A stretch of 47,763 nt of DNA from Planctomycetota bacterium (GCA_021785435.1 JAJYFE010000013.1:1-47763), one strand, 5' to 3'. Positions 26,675-36,049 are shown, numbered from the stretch's first letter. Notes: generated by a model from the letters alone, not told the origin. Translations and numbers: made by a program.

Positions 26675-28091
26675 GATTCGCTTTCAACCGGCGCAAATCC
26701 GCCAGGCGCTCCCGGGCGTCCCGGAACTTGATGTCCCATTGAGCGATCTGGCTGTAGGTCTTTTCCGCCGCGGCATTCTGCCGGGTCGCCTCGAGCGCCC
26801 GTCCGAGCCAATAATGCATTTCTTTGCTCTTGGCGTCGCCGGTGGACGCCAACTCATAGCCTTCAATGGCGCGCTGCAGCGTGTCGACGGCTTCCTGATG
26901 CATCGATTGTTCCAGAAAAGCGCGGCCGAGCATATAAAGGGCGTCGCTGCGGTAGCGCGGACTGTTCTGAGCCTGCTGGAGGACCGCGATCGCTTCATCG
27001 TAGCGTTTGGCGTCATACAGGCGTCGCCCATATTCATAGCAGATCGCCGCATCCGAAGGGAAGTTGCGCATCCGTTCCTTGTATTCCTGCAATTCAAACT
27101 GGTCGCATTCGGCTTCCAGCTTGTGCAACTCCTGGGATAGGGCCGTGTCACCGGCGTGCGCCTTGACCGCCTCGCGCAAGATGCGAATTTGCCGGTGATA
27201 TTGCTTCATCCGCACATCGCCGATGTATACTTTATACCGATAGGTTTGCGTACGCTGCCAGGCGTCCTGGAGCACCTCAATGGCCCGGTTTTCGGTTTCT
27301 TCGGTTTCCAGGTCCAGCAGGGTCTTGACATATTTGGCAATGGTCGGCTGATCCGTTGGATTGGCCTCGTACTGGATTTGCGCCTCCCGCACAGCCTGCT
27401 GCTTGTACTCTTCGGTCTGGGCCAGGCTTTCCTTTTCCAGCAGGGTGCGGGTCAGGGCCTTATCGCGCAGCGATTCTTTGAAGTCGGTGGTGGAGGATTC
27501 GTACTGTCCCTTCTGGAGCGTTTCGCGGGCGGCCAGCGACTGGATGCGCTCCGGGATGGTCCCGTCCTTGGGCAGTAACTCCTGCGCCAGCAGCATGACC
27601 TGGCCGGCCTGGGCGTAATCCTCCAGGGCCTCAAAAATATCGGCCAAGTCGAGAAAGGTTTTCGGATTCGGTGATTTAAGATTTCGATTCGCCAGCACCG
27701 CCATGGGCGCCAGCCACAAGGCCACGTCCCGAAAGCCACCCGCGACGGCGTGGCGAAGCACGGTCATCATCAGGGCGATGTTGCCGGGATCTTTCGCCAG
27801 CAACCGTTCCGCGTTAAGCATCTGTTCCTTGGACGATTTTCCGTGGAAATAAGGCTTGCTCCCCCCCAGTATCCGGCCGGCGGGTCGTCCCCCCTTGATC
27901 TTGCGTCGCAGCGCCACGTCGCGCAGCGCTTCGTGTTCCTTGAGGTTTGATGGTTCGCGGAGCAAACCCTCAATATACATGTCGATGGCGTAATCGTAGT
28001 TGCCGGTTTCGGCCACGGTGCGGGCGCGGTTAAAATAGGCCTGCCCCTTGTTCGGCCCTTCTGGAACCGTCGATGCTTTAGTTGCGGTCAT
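26667..28091 (-). CDS. Cytoplasmic TPR-repeat protein
   Basis: A 474-residue protein without signal peptide. It begins PNKGQAYFNRARTVAETGNY and continues as AIDMYIEGLLREPSN, a TPR pair; further TPR-like units are around FLDLADIFEALEDYAQAGQV and SDALYMLGRAFLEQSMHQEA. The central part is charged and probably coiled. TPR proteins mediate protein-protein contacts; no specific role can be given. ATG at 28091 is chosen by the beginning of recognisable sequence; a GTG at 28103, nine bases after AGGAG, would add four residues and has the better ribosome site. It overlaps queD, but a functional link is not obvious. Confidence 0.8.
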   Translation of the reverse strand: MTATKASTVPEGPNKGQAYFNRARTVAETGNYDYAIDMYIEGLLREPSNLKEHEALRDVALRRKIKGGRPAGRILGGSKPYFHGKSSKEQMLNAERLLAKDPGNIALMMTVLRHAVAGGFRDVALWLAPMAVLANRNLKSPNPKTFLDLADIFEALEDYAQAGQVMLLAQELLPKDGTIPERIQSLAARETLQKGQYESSTTDFKESLRDKALTRTLLEKESLAQTEEYKQQAVREAQIQYEANPTDQPTIAKYVKTLLDLETEETENRAIEVLQDAWQRTQTYRYKVYIGDVRMKQYHRQIRILREAVKAHAGDTALSQELHKLEAECDQFELQEYKERMRNFPSDAAICYEYGRRLYDAKRYDEAIAVLQQAQNSPRYRSDALYMLGRAFLEQSMHQEAVDTLQRAIEGYELASTGDAKSKEMHYWLGRALEATRQNAAAEKTYSQIAQWDIKFRDARERLADLRRLKANHA

Positions 28092-28363
28092 GGTGAAACG
28101 CACGCCTGTAGGCTCCTGATCCTGTTCGCCCCACGGGCGGCTCGCCGGAGCCGAGTCCGCGCCCTGGAGGGCCGCCCGCCAAGCGGGTCTTCCCGCGGCC
28201 ACACCTGTGGCTCGGCCGCGCCGGTGAAAGCCTCCTGCTAACTCGCAGGTATCACTCTAGCCCATTCTTATTTTACCGCCAAGTCCGGCCGGATGCGAGA
28301 CACAGGAGGGTCCAGGCGAGGATTTCCCAACGCGGCTGATCCACAGCCAAAGACGATCCACAG

Positions 28364-28572
28364 ATTTCCCACCGCGGCGAAGCCGCAACGAAAATATATA
28401 GCTCCCGGTCCGCACGGAGGCGGAATAGTTTAGTCGCCCATGGCGACCCTCGGCGGATCGAGGAGTCGCCTTGGGAGACCTTGCCGGGGGTAGCGGTCCG
28501 CCGGATAAAAGGAGGTCCTGGTGACGAATAAAATCTTCGCACGGCGCGAAAATTTTGAGGGATTGTGGCACG
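28364..28572. repeat. Dispersed repeat family C, copy 1
   Basis: Begins with GCGGCGAAGCCGCAAC-AAAATATATAG and shares with 42313-42472 the blocks GAGTCGCCTT, GGAGACCTTGCCGGGG, TCCGCCGGATAAA, GCGACGAATAAAATCTTCGC and a terminal hairpin. It carries two foldable parts: GCGGC-GAA-GCCGC and the AAAATCTTCGCAC hairpin (28530-28556), the latter with mismatches here. This copy has about 50 bp more in the middle than copy 2. It sits between the TPR gene and pseudopilin 2; the remaining non-coding bases around it (28104-28837) show nothing else I can support. Confidence 0.65.
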
Positions 28573-28837
28573 GATTTGTGACACGAAGGCGGCCGCTGCG
28601 GCGGCTAAACTGCGGCACGAGGGCACGAAACCGCTAATACCCGCTAAGGAGTGCTAATAGATGGAAATTTGCCATCATCGGCGCCCCTTAGCGGTCCTGA
28701 CGGCGACGGATCGCGGGCACGGTTACGAATATTTGAACCTTAGGCAGGGCTGCTACGTATAGCAAGTAGAGAAGGGGCAAGATTGAAGCGCGTGCTTTGA
28801 CCTTGAATTTATTGCGGCCTCCCGCGGAGAATGTAAG

Positions 28838-30019
28838 ATGTCGTCGCACGCCCGCCGGTTCGCTCCCCCCGGTTCGCTCGATTCGTCCCACGCCATGGCC
28901 CGCCCTGAAATCAGCACCCGCCCCGGCCACCGGCGTCCCCGGCGTGCTTTTACGCTGATTGAGTTGCTGGTGGTCATATCTATTATTGCGATATTAATAT
29001 CCATTTTATTGCCAGCCTTGGCCAAGGCCCGGGAACTGGCCAACCGGGCCGTCTGCATGGCCAATATCCGGGGGATCATCCAGTCAATGATTACCTACGC
29101 CCAAACGAATAACGGCTCGTTTCCCTCCACCCAGGGCGTCGCCAGCGGAACCACCTATGAGAACGCGCCGTTTGAGTCGCCCTATCTGCTGGCGGACTCC
29201 AACGATCTGACGGCCGACTCGACGGTGCAAACCTGGTACGGCAACGGAACCACCACCCCGCCGGGCGTTAACGCGCCTCTGGCCGGCTTGTGGATGCTGA
29301 TCCTGCAGGGCTACAGCACCCCGGCCAGCTTTATCTGCCCCTCCGACCCCCTGGCGGCTGGTTCGTCCCAGGAGTTTTACACGCCCCCCAGCGGCGGAAG
29401 CCCTGAATATTACAGCAATTTCGGGGTCTTGTCCGACACCACGCCTCCTCCCAACGCCGATATCGACACCAACTACAATGGCCAGGGCGAAAGCTATTCC
29501 CTCGACTTTCCGTGGGGAGCGACCAGTGAAACCGGGCCGCTGCTGGACTCGACCGGGTTCTGGTGGAACACCACTGACGCCGACACGTTGACCCCGCTGG
29601 TCAGCGATATGGCGCCGATGAACGGAACCAGTGCCAACGGCGATGGTCCGTTCGAGGGTGTCTATCAGCGCGTCACCACCACCCTGCCGACGAACAATAC
29701 CTACGGCCCCTATATTTACAATTCCGGCAATCATGCCGGCGACGGTCAGAACGTAGGCTTTGGCGACGACCATGTGACTTGGGAAACCTCGCCCTACGTG
29801 GGTGAAAACGGTGACAATATTTTCACTTACACCACCGCCACCGGTGTGGTGAATGGAACCACCGATACCAGCCAGGTGGGAGTGGCGCCAACGGGCGGCT
29901 CGGCTTATGACGTAGACCTTCCGCCTTACATCCAACGCTTAAGCTCTCCGTTCGACATCTGCATGACGCCGGTGCGGGTCGTCAATCCCACCAACGCGGC
30001 CGAGAATCAGGCCTGGTAG
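28838..30019 (+). CDS. Type II secretion/type IV pilus-like pseudopilin (paralogue 2)
   Basis: The 393-residue protein carries [21 protein letters not shown], then the same [20 protein letters not shown] as paralogue 1, and the C-terminal [19 protein letters not shown]. Over the last 100 residues the two proteins are nearly the same ([31 protein letters not shown]), while the middle diverges. Here the residue before the cleavage site is alanine (A37) instead of glycine; alanine is tolerated by prepilin peptidases in some systems. The ATG at 28838 (GGAGA upstream) gives a 37-residue leader; an internal ATG at 28895 would give 18. The product would be membrane-anchored with a large outer domain. 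Confidence 0.9.
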   Translation: MSSHARRFAPPGSLDSSHAMARPEISTRPGHRRPRRAFTLIELLVVISIIAILISILLPALAKARELANRAVCMANIRGIIQSMITYAQTNNGSFPSTQGVASGTTYENAPFESPYLLADSNDLTADSTVQTWYGNGTTTPPGVNAPLAGLWMLILQGYSTPASFICPSDPLAAGSSQEFYTPPSGGSPEYYSNFGVLSDTTPPPNADIDTNYNGQGESYSLDFPWGATSETGPLLDSTGFWWNTTDADTLTPLVSDMAPMNGTSANGDGPFEGVYQRVTTTLPTNNTYGPYIYNSGNHAGDGQNVGFGDDHVTWETSPYVGENGDNIFTYTTATGVVNGTTDTSQVGVAPTGGSAYDVDLPPYIQRLSSPFDICMTPVRVVNPTNAAENQAW

Positions 30020-30045
30020 TAAAACTGGACCCCGTGTGAATAGTG

Positions 30046-30067
30046 GGAACGGTGCCGGCCGTTCCCG
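30046..30067. other. Hairpin after pseudopilin 2
   Basis: GGGAACGG and CCGTTCCC form an eight-base-pair stem with a six-base loop 27 bp after the stop. There is no T-run, so a terminator role is uncertain. Confidence 0.35.
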
Positions 30068-30200
30068 GCGGCCGGGAGCAAGCCGCAGACGCCAGCCATA
30101 TTCGAGATAGCGCCAAGCCCAGCCTGAAAAGCATGGGATGGATTGCTCCGGAAAACTGGAACATTGGCAATTCAAACTTCAGGTCACCGGGATTTAACCG

Positions 30201-32294
30201 ATGGTCTCACGCTTGGGCACGGGTAAATGGCCGTTACTGAGCGTCATCACCTCGTCCGTGGGCCGCGCGAAAAATGCGGCCGGCAATGCCGGAGGCGCTT
30301 TTCCTGGTGCGCGTTGGCGGTATTGGACCGATGTGCTGCTGATCCTGTTGCTGGGGGGCGTGTTATATCTGCCCGGCCTGGGTCGCATCCCGCTTTTTGA
30401 CCGGGATGAGCCGCGTTATGCCGTCGCCGCCCGGGAAATGCTCACGCGGCACAATTTTGCCGTACCCCATTTTAATGGCGCGATTTTTCCCGATAAACCG
30501 CCGCTGGCCTATTGGTTCATGGATATCAGTTATGCGCTTTTCGGCATCCATGGCCGGTCCGCCCGATTGCCCAGCGCGCTGTTCAGCGCTCTGACGCTGT
30601 TGGTGGTATATGCCATGACGCGCCGGCGTTTTGGCCGTGCCACCGGCGTGCTGGCCGCCTTCATGCTCTCCGTGTGCGGACTGTATTTCGTGGAAGCCCG
30701 CCTGGCCCTGACCGATCCCGCCATGATCTTCTCCAGCACTGTGGCGATGGCTTGTGTCTGGTCGGCTTGGGATGCCGCCAAGCCGCTGGGCTTGGCCGGC
30801 CCCGCCCCCCCCCACCCGGCCCCGCCGTGTTATCCCGGCGGGACCGAGCCGCCGGGTCTGCGCGCCGAACCACTCCGTTCCCCGGCGAGACGCGAGCACC
30901 TGGCGTTGTCACCGCCGGCCCGCGGCGCCGCTGGACTTTCCCGCTGGACCGTGCTGATTTTCTGGCTGGCTATGGCCGCCGGCACGATGGCCAAAGGCGT
31001 CACGCCACTGTTTGTTCTCAGCGCCATGGTCACACTGTCCATCGCCTCCGGCTCCTGGAATCAGACTCGCCGGCCATGGGTTGACACGCCTTGGATGAAA
31101 CGGATTATTGCCTGGCCGGGGTGGTTATGGAAAACCGCGCGCCGTGGCGATTGGCGGTGGTGGCGAATCCTCCGCCCACAATGGGGCATACCCCTGTTCT
31201 TGGCTTTGATCGCGCCCTGGCTCCTGGCCGCGTGGCGGTCCAGCCAGGGCCGGCTTATTGAGTTGATGTTCCTGCAGAATGTGGTACGGCGCACCACCAG
31301 TGGTTTACAACATCACGCGGAACCGCCGGGCTTCTACCTGCTTACGATATGGGGCACGTTTTGGCCGTGGAGCATCCTGTTGGTTCCCGCGGCGTACCAT
31401 GCCGTGCGCCGGCTGCGGCGCGGAACCGGCCCGCCGGCCGATCCGAAACCATACCTTTTTTTGCTGGCTTGGATTGTTCCCTCCTGGCTTCTTTTTGAGC
31501 TGTTCGTCACCAAGATGGTGCAGTACGTTCTGCCCCTCTTTGTGCCGATGATCATCCTGTGCGCGGACACGCTGGTGCAAAGCTGGCGCGGACGGAGCAG
31601 CGTTCTGGCCGCCCGTTGGTTTGCCGCGGCGCGCTGGGTATGGATGGCGGTCTGGCTGGTTCTGGCGGGGCTGTTGACCGCCGGCGCGTGGTGGCTGTTT
31701 CACACCTCCGCCACTTTTTTTCTAATCGTGCCGACGGCGGCGGCGGGAGCGGGGGTGGGTGTGGCCGGAGCGTTATGCTGGAACCGGCGCGCCTGGCCGT
31801 ACGTGACCATTGGGACCTTTGCCCTAACGCTGCTGCTGGCCAATACCGTTACTTTACCCAATATCCAGGCGTTGCAACTAAGCCGGCGTGCCGCGGCGCG
31901 TATGCGGCAATTCGCCGCCCGGGGTTTCCATATGGCCGCCGCGGGCTATATCGAGCCATCATTGGTGTTCTATTGTGGCCGGAAAATCCAGCTTTTCAGC
32001 CATCCGCAACAACTTCTGCAAGCCGTGTCCTTCGCGTCGGGCGGCACGGGGCCGGCGCGGGTTGTGGCCCGGAAGGATCCCCCCACGCAGCGCAAGGGAC
32101 CGTCGGTTGAGCCACGGCGACCGGCGGGCTCCCGCGGGGACGGTAAATTTTGTGTTCTGGTGAATCGGCGGGTCTTGCATTATTTGCGGAAACATCGCAT
32201 CCGATATTTCCCGCGGGCCTCCTTCACGGGTCTCCAGTTGGCCCACCTGCGTCCAGTACGGCTGACCCTGATTACCAATGTGCGGCGCCGCTGA
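30201..32294 (+). CDS. ArnT/PMT-family membrane glycosyltransferase
   Basis: The 697-residue integral membrane protein belongs to the dolichyl/undecaprenyl-phosphate-sugar mannosyltransferase superfamily, which moves sugars from lipid carriers to lipids or proteins on the outer face of the inner membrane. Seen: first helix DVLLILLLGGVLYLPGLG, then IPLFDRDEPRYAVAAREML with the acidic pair of the first outer loop, PDKPPLAYWF, about ten further hydrophobic helices, and a soluble C-terminal tail. An arginine/proline-rich stretch of about 50 residues (near 200-250, PAPPHPAPPCYPGG...) interrupts the membrane part and looks unlike the rest. No good ribosome site precedes the ATG at 30201, so the start is uncertain by some codons. 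Acceptor unknown. Confidence 0.88.
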   Translation: MVSRLGTGKWPLLSVITSSVGRAKNAAGNAGGAFPGARWRYWTDVLLILLLGGVLYLPGLGRIPLFDRDEPRYAVAAREMLTRHNFAVPHFNGAIFPDKPPLAYWFMDISYALFGIHGRSARLPSALFSALTLLVVYAMTRRRFGRATGVLAAFMLSVCGLYFVEARLALTDPAMIFSSTVAMACVWSAWDAAKPLGLAGPAPPHPAPPCYPGGTEPPGLRAEPLRSPARREHLALSPPARGAAGLSRWTVLIFWLAMAAGTMAKGVTPLFVLSAMVTLSIASGSWNQTRRPWVDTPWMKRIIAWPGWLWKTARRGDWRWWRILRPQWGIPLFLALIAPWLLAAWRSSQGRLIELMFLQNVVRRTTSGLQHHAEPPGFYLLTIWGTFWPWSILLVPAAYHAVRRLRRGTGPPADPKPYLFLLAWIVPSWLLFELFVTKMVQYVLPLFVPMIILCADTLVQSWRGRSSVLAARWFAAARWVWMAVWLVLAGLLTAGAWWLFHTSATFFLIVPTAAAGAGVGVAGALCWNRRAWPYVTIGTFALTLLLANTVTLPNIQALQLSRRAAARMRQFAARGFHMAAAGYIEPSLVFYCGRKIQLFSHPQQLLQAVSFASGGTGPARVVARKDPPTQRKGPSVEPRRPAGSRGDGKFCVLVNRRVLHYLRKHRIRYFPRASFTGLQLAHLRPVRLTLITNVRRR

Positions 32295-32459
32295 ATGCGC
32301 TAATTCCGCCGCAGGAGTCAGCCGGCAACGCCCGCCCAGGCTGGAATCAGCCCTCCCCTTGGCAGCATGCAACGCGGGTTAGATGTCAGCGCTGGATTTA
32401 CCCCACCAACCCCGGCAAAAAATGCCACCGCCCCGCCCCCGGGGCCGCCATCGTCAAGT

Positions 32460-32488
32460 GCTTCACACTTGGCAACGTGCGGTATAGT
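32460..32488 (+). promoter_or_regulatory. Possible folD promoter
   Basis: CTTCAC (32461-32466) and TATAGT (32483-32488) are 16 bases apart, about 110 bp before the folD start. The -10 box is good, the -35 box poor. The remaining bases from 32295 to 32596 hold nothing else I can support. Confidence 0.25.
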
Positions 32489-32596
32489 ATGGCTCTGCGC
32501 GACGGTAACCGTTCACGGACTGAAGCGGTTGGCGCACCAGCTGGAATGGCCGTGGCCGGGGCCAGGCGGGGGCTGGACTGTGGAGAAGGAATATCG

Positions 32597-33502
32597 ATGA
32601 GTGCAAAAATTATTGATGGCAAAGCCATTGCGGCTCGCATTAAGCAACAGGTAGCGGCGGAGGTGCAGCAACTTACCGCCGCCGGCAAACCGGTTCGGCT
32701 GGTGGCGGTGCTGGCGGGGCACGCACCGGTGTCGCGCGTGTACGCGGAAAATCAGGCCCGAATGTGCCGCGAGGTGGGGGTTGATTATACTTTGCGCGAT
32801 CTGCCGGCGGAGGTTACCCAGGATCAATTGGAAGACCTGTTGCGCAAGCTGGCGGCGGATTCCACCATCACCGGCATCATGCTGCATATGCCCTTGCCGC
32901 CGCAGATCAATTCGCAGCAAGCCCAATACGCCATTGATATGCTCAAAGATGTGGAAGGCGTCAACCCTGCCAATATCGGCCATGTGGTGTACGGTTATTC
33001 CATTATCGCCCCCTGCACCGCGCTGGCCGTGGTGGCCCTGGTGGAGGAAACCGGCGCGACGTTGCGCGGTGCGGAGATCACCGTGGTAGGCGCCAGCCGC
33101 ATTGTCGGTAAACCGGTGGCGCTTCTGCTGACCGAGCGCGGGGCGACTGTGACGCTGTGCCAGATTTACACGCGCGATCTGGTCGTGCATACGCGCCGGG
33201 CGGATATTTTGATTGTCGCCGCCGGTTCGCCCGGTCTGATCGAGGGGCGTCACGTCCGGCCCGGCGCGGTGGTTATTGATGTCGGCATCAACCGCGTTGC
33301 GGCGCCGGATGCGACGGGTAAAACCGTCCAAAAAACCGTTGGCGATGTCAATTTCAACTCCGTGGCGCCGCAGGCCGGCTGGCTAAGTCCGGTGCCCGGC
33401 GGAGTAGGCCCGATGACGGTGGCCATGTTGCTGCGCAACACCGTCCGCGCGGCGCGCCTGGTTTACGGTCTGGAGCGCCCGTTCGGCAAACCGCAAGGGT
33501 AA
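32597..33502 (+). CDS. folD: FolD-like methylenetetrahydrofolate dehydrogenase/cyclohydrolase with altered active site
   Basis: FolD interconverts 5,10-methylene-, methenyl- and 10-formyl-tetrahydrofolate. The 301-residue protein has the full fold: SRVYAENQARMCREVGV, DVEGVNPANIG, VVGASRIVGKPVALLL for NAD(P), VVIDVGINR, GDVNF and SPVPGGVGPMTVAMLL. Key residues differ from the textbook enzyme: the catalytic lysine four residues after Y49 is Q53, QLPLP is HMPLP, PCTP is PCTA, and the CHSxT motif is CQIYT. In human and bacterial FolD, replacement of this lysine abolishes cyclohydrolase activity while a dehydrogenase can remain. The protein may be dehydrogenase-only or use another folate. ATG at 32597 follows AAGGA at seven bases. 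No second folD is in the window. Confidence 0.85.
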   Translation: MSAKIIDGKAIAARIKQQVAAEVQQLTAAGKPVRLVAVLAGHAPVSRVYAENQARMCREVGVDYTLRDLPAEVTQDQLEDLLRKLAADSTITGIMLHMPLPPQINSQQAQYAIDMLKDVEGVNPANIGHVVYGYSIIAPCTALAVVALVEETGATLRGAEITVVGASRIVGKPVALLLTERGATVTLCQIYTRDLVVHTRRADILIVAAGSPGLIEGRHVRPGAVVIDVGINRVAAPDATGKTVQKTVGDVNFNSVAPQAGWLSPVPGGVGPMTVAMLLRNTVRAARLVYGLERPFGKPQG

Positions 33503-33707
33503 ACCCAAAAGTCGCAAGGGGACGGACACGCAGACACGGCGATGCGGGACACGAAGAAAACAGAACTGCCAGCACCGCGTTTTAACGCGATGAACGGGCG
33601 CGCGGTGGCCCCGCAGCCGGTCAGAGAGTCGCCCGCCTGGAGACCGATGTCCCCATCACCGTTGCGAATGCGGCGCGGAGACGCGGAGCCACGGGGTAGT
33701 CGGCCGT

Positions 33708-33758
33708 AAACCAGGAACCAGAAACTGGAAACTAAAAACCAGAAACTCGCAACCAGGA
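33708..33758. repeat. Degenerate CCAGAAACTGGAAACT string
   Basis: Several overlapping units of AACCAG/AAACTGG immediately upstream of the ABC ATPase gene, similar to the string at 26265-26298. The rest of the 33503-33766 gap also contains low-complexity GACACG/GACGCGGAG runs and nothing else recognisable. Confidence 0.4.
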
Positions 33759-33766
33759 CCGCCGCT

Positions 33767-34582
33767 ATTGAGCTTCATCAGCTTGGTTTTCGCCGTGGAC
33801 CGCGAACCATCCTGCACGACATCAATTGGACGCTGCCTGGCGGCGCCTGCGGGGCCGTGGTCGGGCCGAACGGCAGCGGCAAATCCACCCTGTTGCGCAT
33901 GATCACCGGTTACCTTTGGCCCACGCGCGGAACGGTGGAGGTGCTGGGCCATCATTTAGGCGAGTATCCCGTTGCCGAGCTACGACGCAGCGTGGGGGTA
34001 GTGGAGGCCTTGAGCGTTTACCCCTTTGATGAAACGCTCACGGCAGAGCAGGCGGTTTGCACCGGCTTTTTCGGAAAACTTACGCTGGCTTACGACCGTC
34101 CCACATCCCGGCAGATGGCCCGCGCCAACCGCTTGCTGGCCGCGTTGCGTCTGGCGCCTCTGCACCGCCAGCGGCTGGTGACGCTGTCCACGGGGGAAAA
34201 AATGCGCGTCTTGATCGGGCGGGCCTTGGTGCAACAACCCCGCCTTCTGCTGTTCGATGAACCGACCGCCGGTCTGGATTTGCCGGCCCGCGAAACCTTC
34301 CTGGCCACGCTGCAACAATTGCGGGCTACACCGGCGGCGCCGGCCTGGGTGATGATCACGCATCACCTGGAGGAAATTCCGCCGTCCACCACGCAGGTGT
34401 TGCTGCTGGGGCGGCGGGGAACGGTGGAGGCCAGCGGCTCGCCGGGGCAAGTGTTGACCGATCAACTGCTTTCCAAGGCGTTCCAATGGCCCATTGGCGT
34501 GCAAGAAAAAGGCGGCCGCTATTTCGCCCACGCCCGCCGGCCACCGTGCTTGGAATTACTGCCGTCGCGGAAACCCTATTGA
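33767..34582 (+). CDS. ABC transporter-type ATPase, probably starting at ATT
   Basis: Complete ABC ATPase domain: A-loop/strand region ELHQLGFRRGPRTILHDINW, Walker A GPNGSGKS, signature LSTGEKMRVLIGRAL, Walker B LLLFDEPTAGLD and switch histidine in MITHHLEEI. It resembles stand-alone ATPases of the YlmA/ModF type; no permease gene is adjacent. The in-frame stop at 33707-33709 leaves no ATG, GTG or TTG before the GTG at 33857, which would start at the Walker A loop and remove two strands. ATT at 33767 gives exactly the expected beginning (M-ELHQLGF), with AGGA eight bases upstream. Initiation at ATT is known for infC and pcnB in E. coli. Alternatively an ATG was lost and the gene is silent. 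Confidence 0.85.
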   Translation: MELHQLGFRRGPRTILHDINWTLPGGACGAVVGPNGSGKSTLLRMITGYLWPTRGTVEVLGHHLGEYPVAELRRSVGVVEALSVYPFDETLTAEQAVCTGFFGKLTLAYDRPTSRQMARANRLLAALRLAPLHRQRLVTLSTGEKMRVLIGRALVQQPRLLLFDEPTAGLDLPARETFLATLQQLRATPAAPAWVMITHHLEEIPPSTTQVLLLGRRGTVEASGSPGQVLTDQLLSKAFQWPIGVQEKGGRYFAHARRPPCLELLPSRKPY

Positions 34583-34704
34583 ATTGGAGCCGGCTGCGCA
34601 GCTGCGTTGTGGCGACCGCCGCGGGTGTGGTCAGATTTTATACGCGGGGGCACCCGGGGCCGCGCTGCACCCCGCCCCGATCCGCTTCGGCGGACTGGGG
34701 CTAA

Positions 34705-34745
34705 GCCGCAAGTCGCCGCCGAGAGACCGTTAGGCGGCTTGCGGC
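34705..34745. other. Long inverted repeat between convergent ABC ATPase and astA
   Basis: GCCGCAAG (34705-34712) pairs with CTTGCGGC (34738-34745), with inner CCGCC/GGCGG. It lies between the two convergent stop codons and could fold in both transcripts, but lacks T-runs. Confidence 0.4.
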
Positions 34746-34846
34746 TGTGCCTTCCTGCTCGCCCGCGCTGTTTTCTTGTCCGGAGCATAAACGTTATTTC
34801 TTGCCGGACCGTTAATCGCCGGCGCCATGGATTTCGGCTCGGCGAA

Positions 34847-35884
34847 TCAGAGCTTGACGGCGCTGGGACGGATAGCGACATAACGTACCATGGCGCCGGG
34901 TTCGACGCCCAGGGCTTTCGCGGTGGCCTGCGGAAGGCCAATCGAGCCATCGGCGGCTGGTATAACCGAGCCTTGGCAGGCGCGGAAATCCAGGGCCGTG
35001 TTGGAGATCACGTGGGTGGCCGGGCCGCTGGGGGTTGGCGCATCCAGGGCCGCCACCACCGCGCTGCGGCTTTCGCGCACCGCGCGGATGCGGTCGCGGC
35101 TGGCGCCATAGACCGCGCCGGCTTCAAAAATGTCCACGAGATTTTCAAAAATAAAACCTTCATCTTTGAGGATTTTCAGCGCCGGCTGGGTGTCCGGGTG
35201 GACCTGGCCAATCGCCGCTTGGGCCGCGGGCGGAAGCAGCGGCACATATAACGGATACCGCGGCATCAGGTCGGCGATGAAGCGCTTGTCGGCCAAGGTC
35301 AGGTAATCCGCCTGCGGAAAATCAAGGCCAAAGAAATGTCGACCGACAGCGTCCCAAAAGGGCGAGCGCCCTTCGCGATCAATCTGCCCGCGCATTTCCG
35401 CCAGCACGTGCGGTTGGAAACGCCCGGGAAACTGGGCCATGAATAAAAAGCGGCTTAAGGACAGAAGGCGGCCATTGCCGTTTCTGCGGAATTCTGGAAG
35501 CAGAAACAGGCTTCCGACCAGCGCTGGGCCGTCGTACATCACGACTAATTCGAGCAACGCTACGGTTTGGTTGACCTTGAGCATTTCGGAAACGCACGGT
35601 TCCGTCCGCAGACGGTAGCTGTAGAATGGATCGAAACCACCGACGCGGGATAAGATACCGCCGACGCCGACACAACGGCCGGTGGCGGAATCTTCCGCGA
35701 CCAGCAGATACGTTTCTCCGCGCGGTTTCTCCGGCGCTAGTTGGAAGCCCCATTGGCTTTCCTGGATCCGGCGGCGCAGCACGTCCTTGTCCGGCGGCAG
35801 GGTGGTCATGCCGTAGCCGGTCTGTTGCGCCATCGTAAACAGCGCGTCCAAATCCGCCATTTGCACGGGTCGAATAACCAGCAT
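34847..35884 (-). CDS. astA: Arginine N-succinyltransferase
   Basis: The 345-residue protein matches AstA, a GNAT-fold enzyme that transfers succinyl from succinyl-CoA to arginine in the AST arginine-degradation route. Typical segments are IRPVQMADLDALFTMAQQTG, GMTTLPPDKDVLRRRI, YLLVAEDSATGRCVGVGGI, LFLLPEFRRNGNGRLLSLSR, EMRGQIDREGRSPFWDAVGR with HFFGLDF, and FENLVDIFEAGAV. ATG at 35884 is six bases after GGGGA. No astB, astD or astE lies beside it; the only possible partner is the argD-like aminotransferase at 24863-26038. It may serve a shortened pathway or another acceptor. It stands as a single gene, convergent with the ABC ATPase. Confidence 0.92.
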   Translation of the reverse strand: MLVIRPVQMADLDALFTMAQQTGYGMTTLPPDKDVLRRRIQESQWGFQLAPEKPRGETYLLVAEDSATGRCVGVGGILSRVGGFDPFYSYRLRTEPCVSEMLKVNQTVALLELVVMYDGPALVGSLFLLPEFRRNGNGRLLSLSRFLFMAQFPGRFQPHVLAEMRGQIDREGRSPFWDAVGRHFFGLDFPQADYLTLADKRFIADLMPRYPLYVPLLPPAAQAAIGQVHPDTQPALKILKDEGFIFENLVDIFEAGAVYGASRDRIRAVRESRSAVVAALDAPTPSGPATHVISNTALDFRACQGSVIPAADGSIGLPQATAKALGVEPGAMVRYVAIRPSAVKL

Positions 35885-36049
35885 CAAATTCCCCTTATTC
35901 CACGGGCGGCTATCCTACCAAAGCTGCCGCTGTTTGGCTTGGACTCGGGGGTGTGGAAAAATTCGCGGGCGACCGGTTCGAGGTGGGCAGGCCTCGGCGC
36001 GTTCGCCGCGGCCATGGGGGCATGGCCGGCTACGGGGCGGCCGGCGCAC

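Noticed and set aside
33857-34582. GTG at 33857 as start of the ABC ATPase
   Set aside because: It would begin inside the Walker A strand and remove the aromatic loop and first strands, while family sequence continues upstream in frame to 33767.
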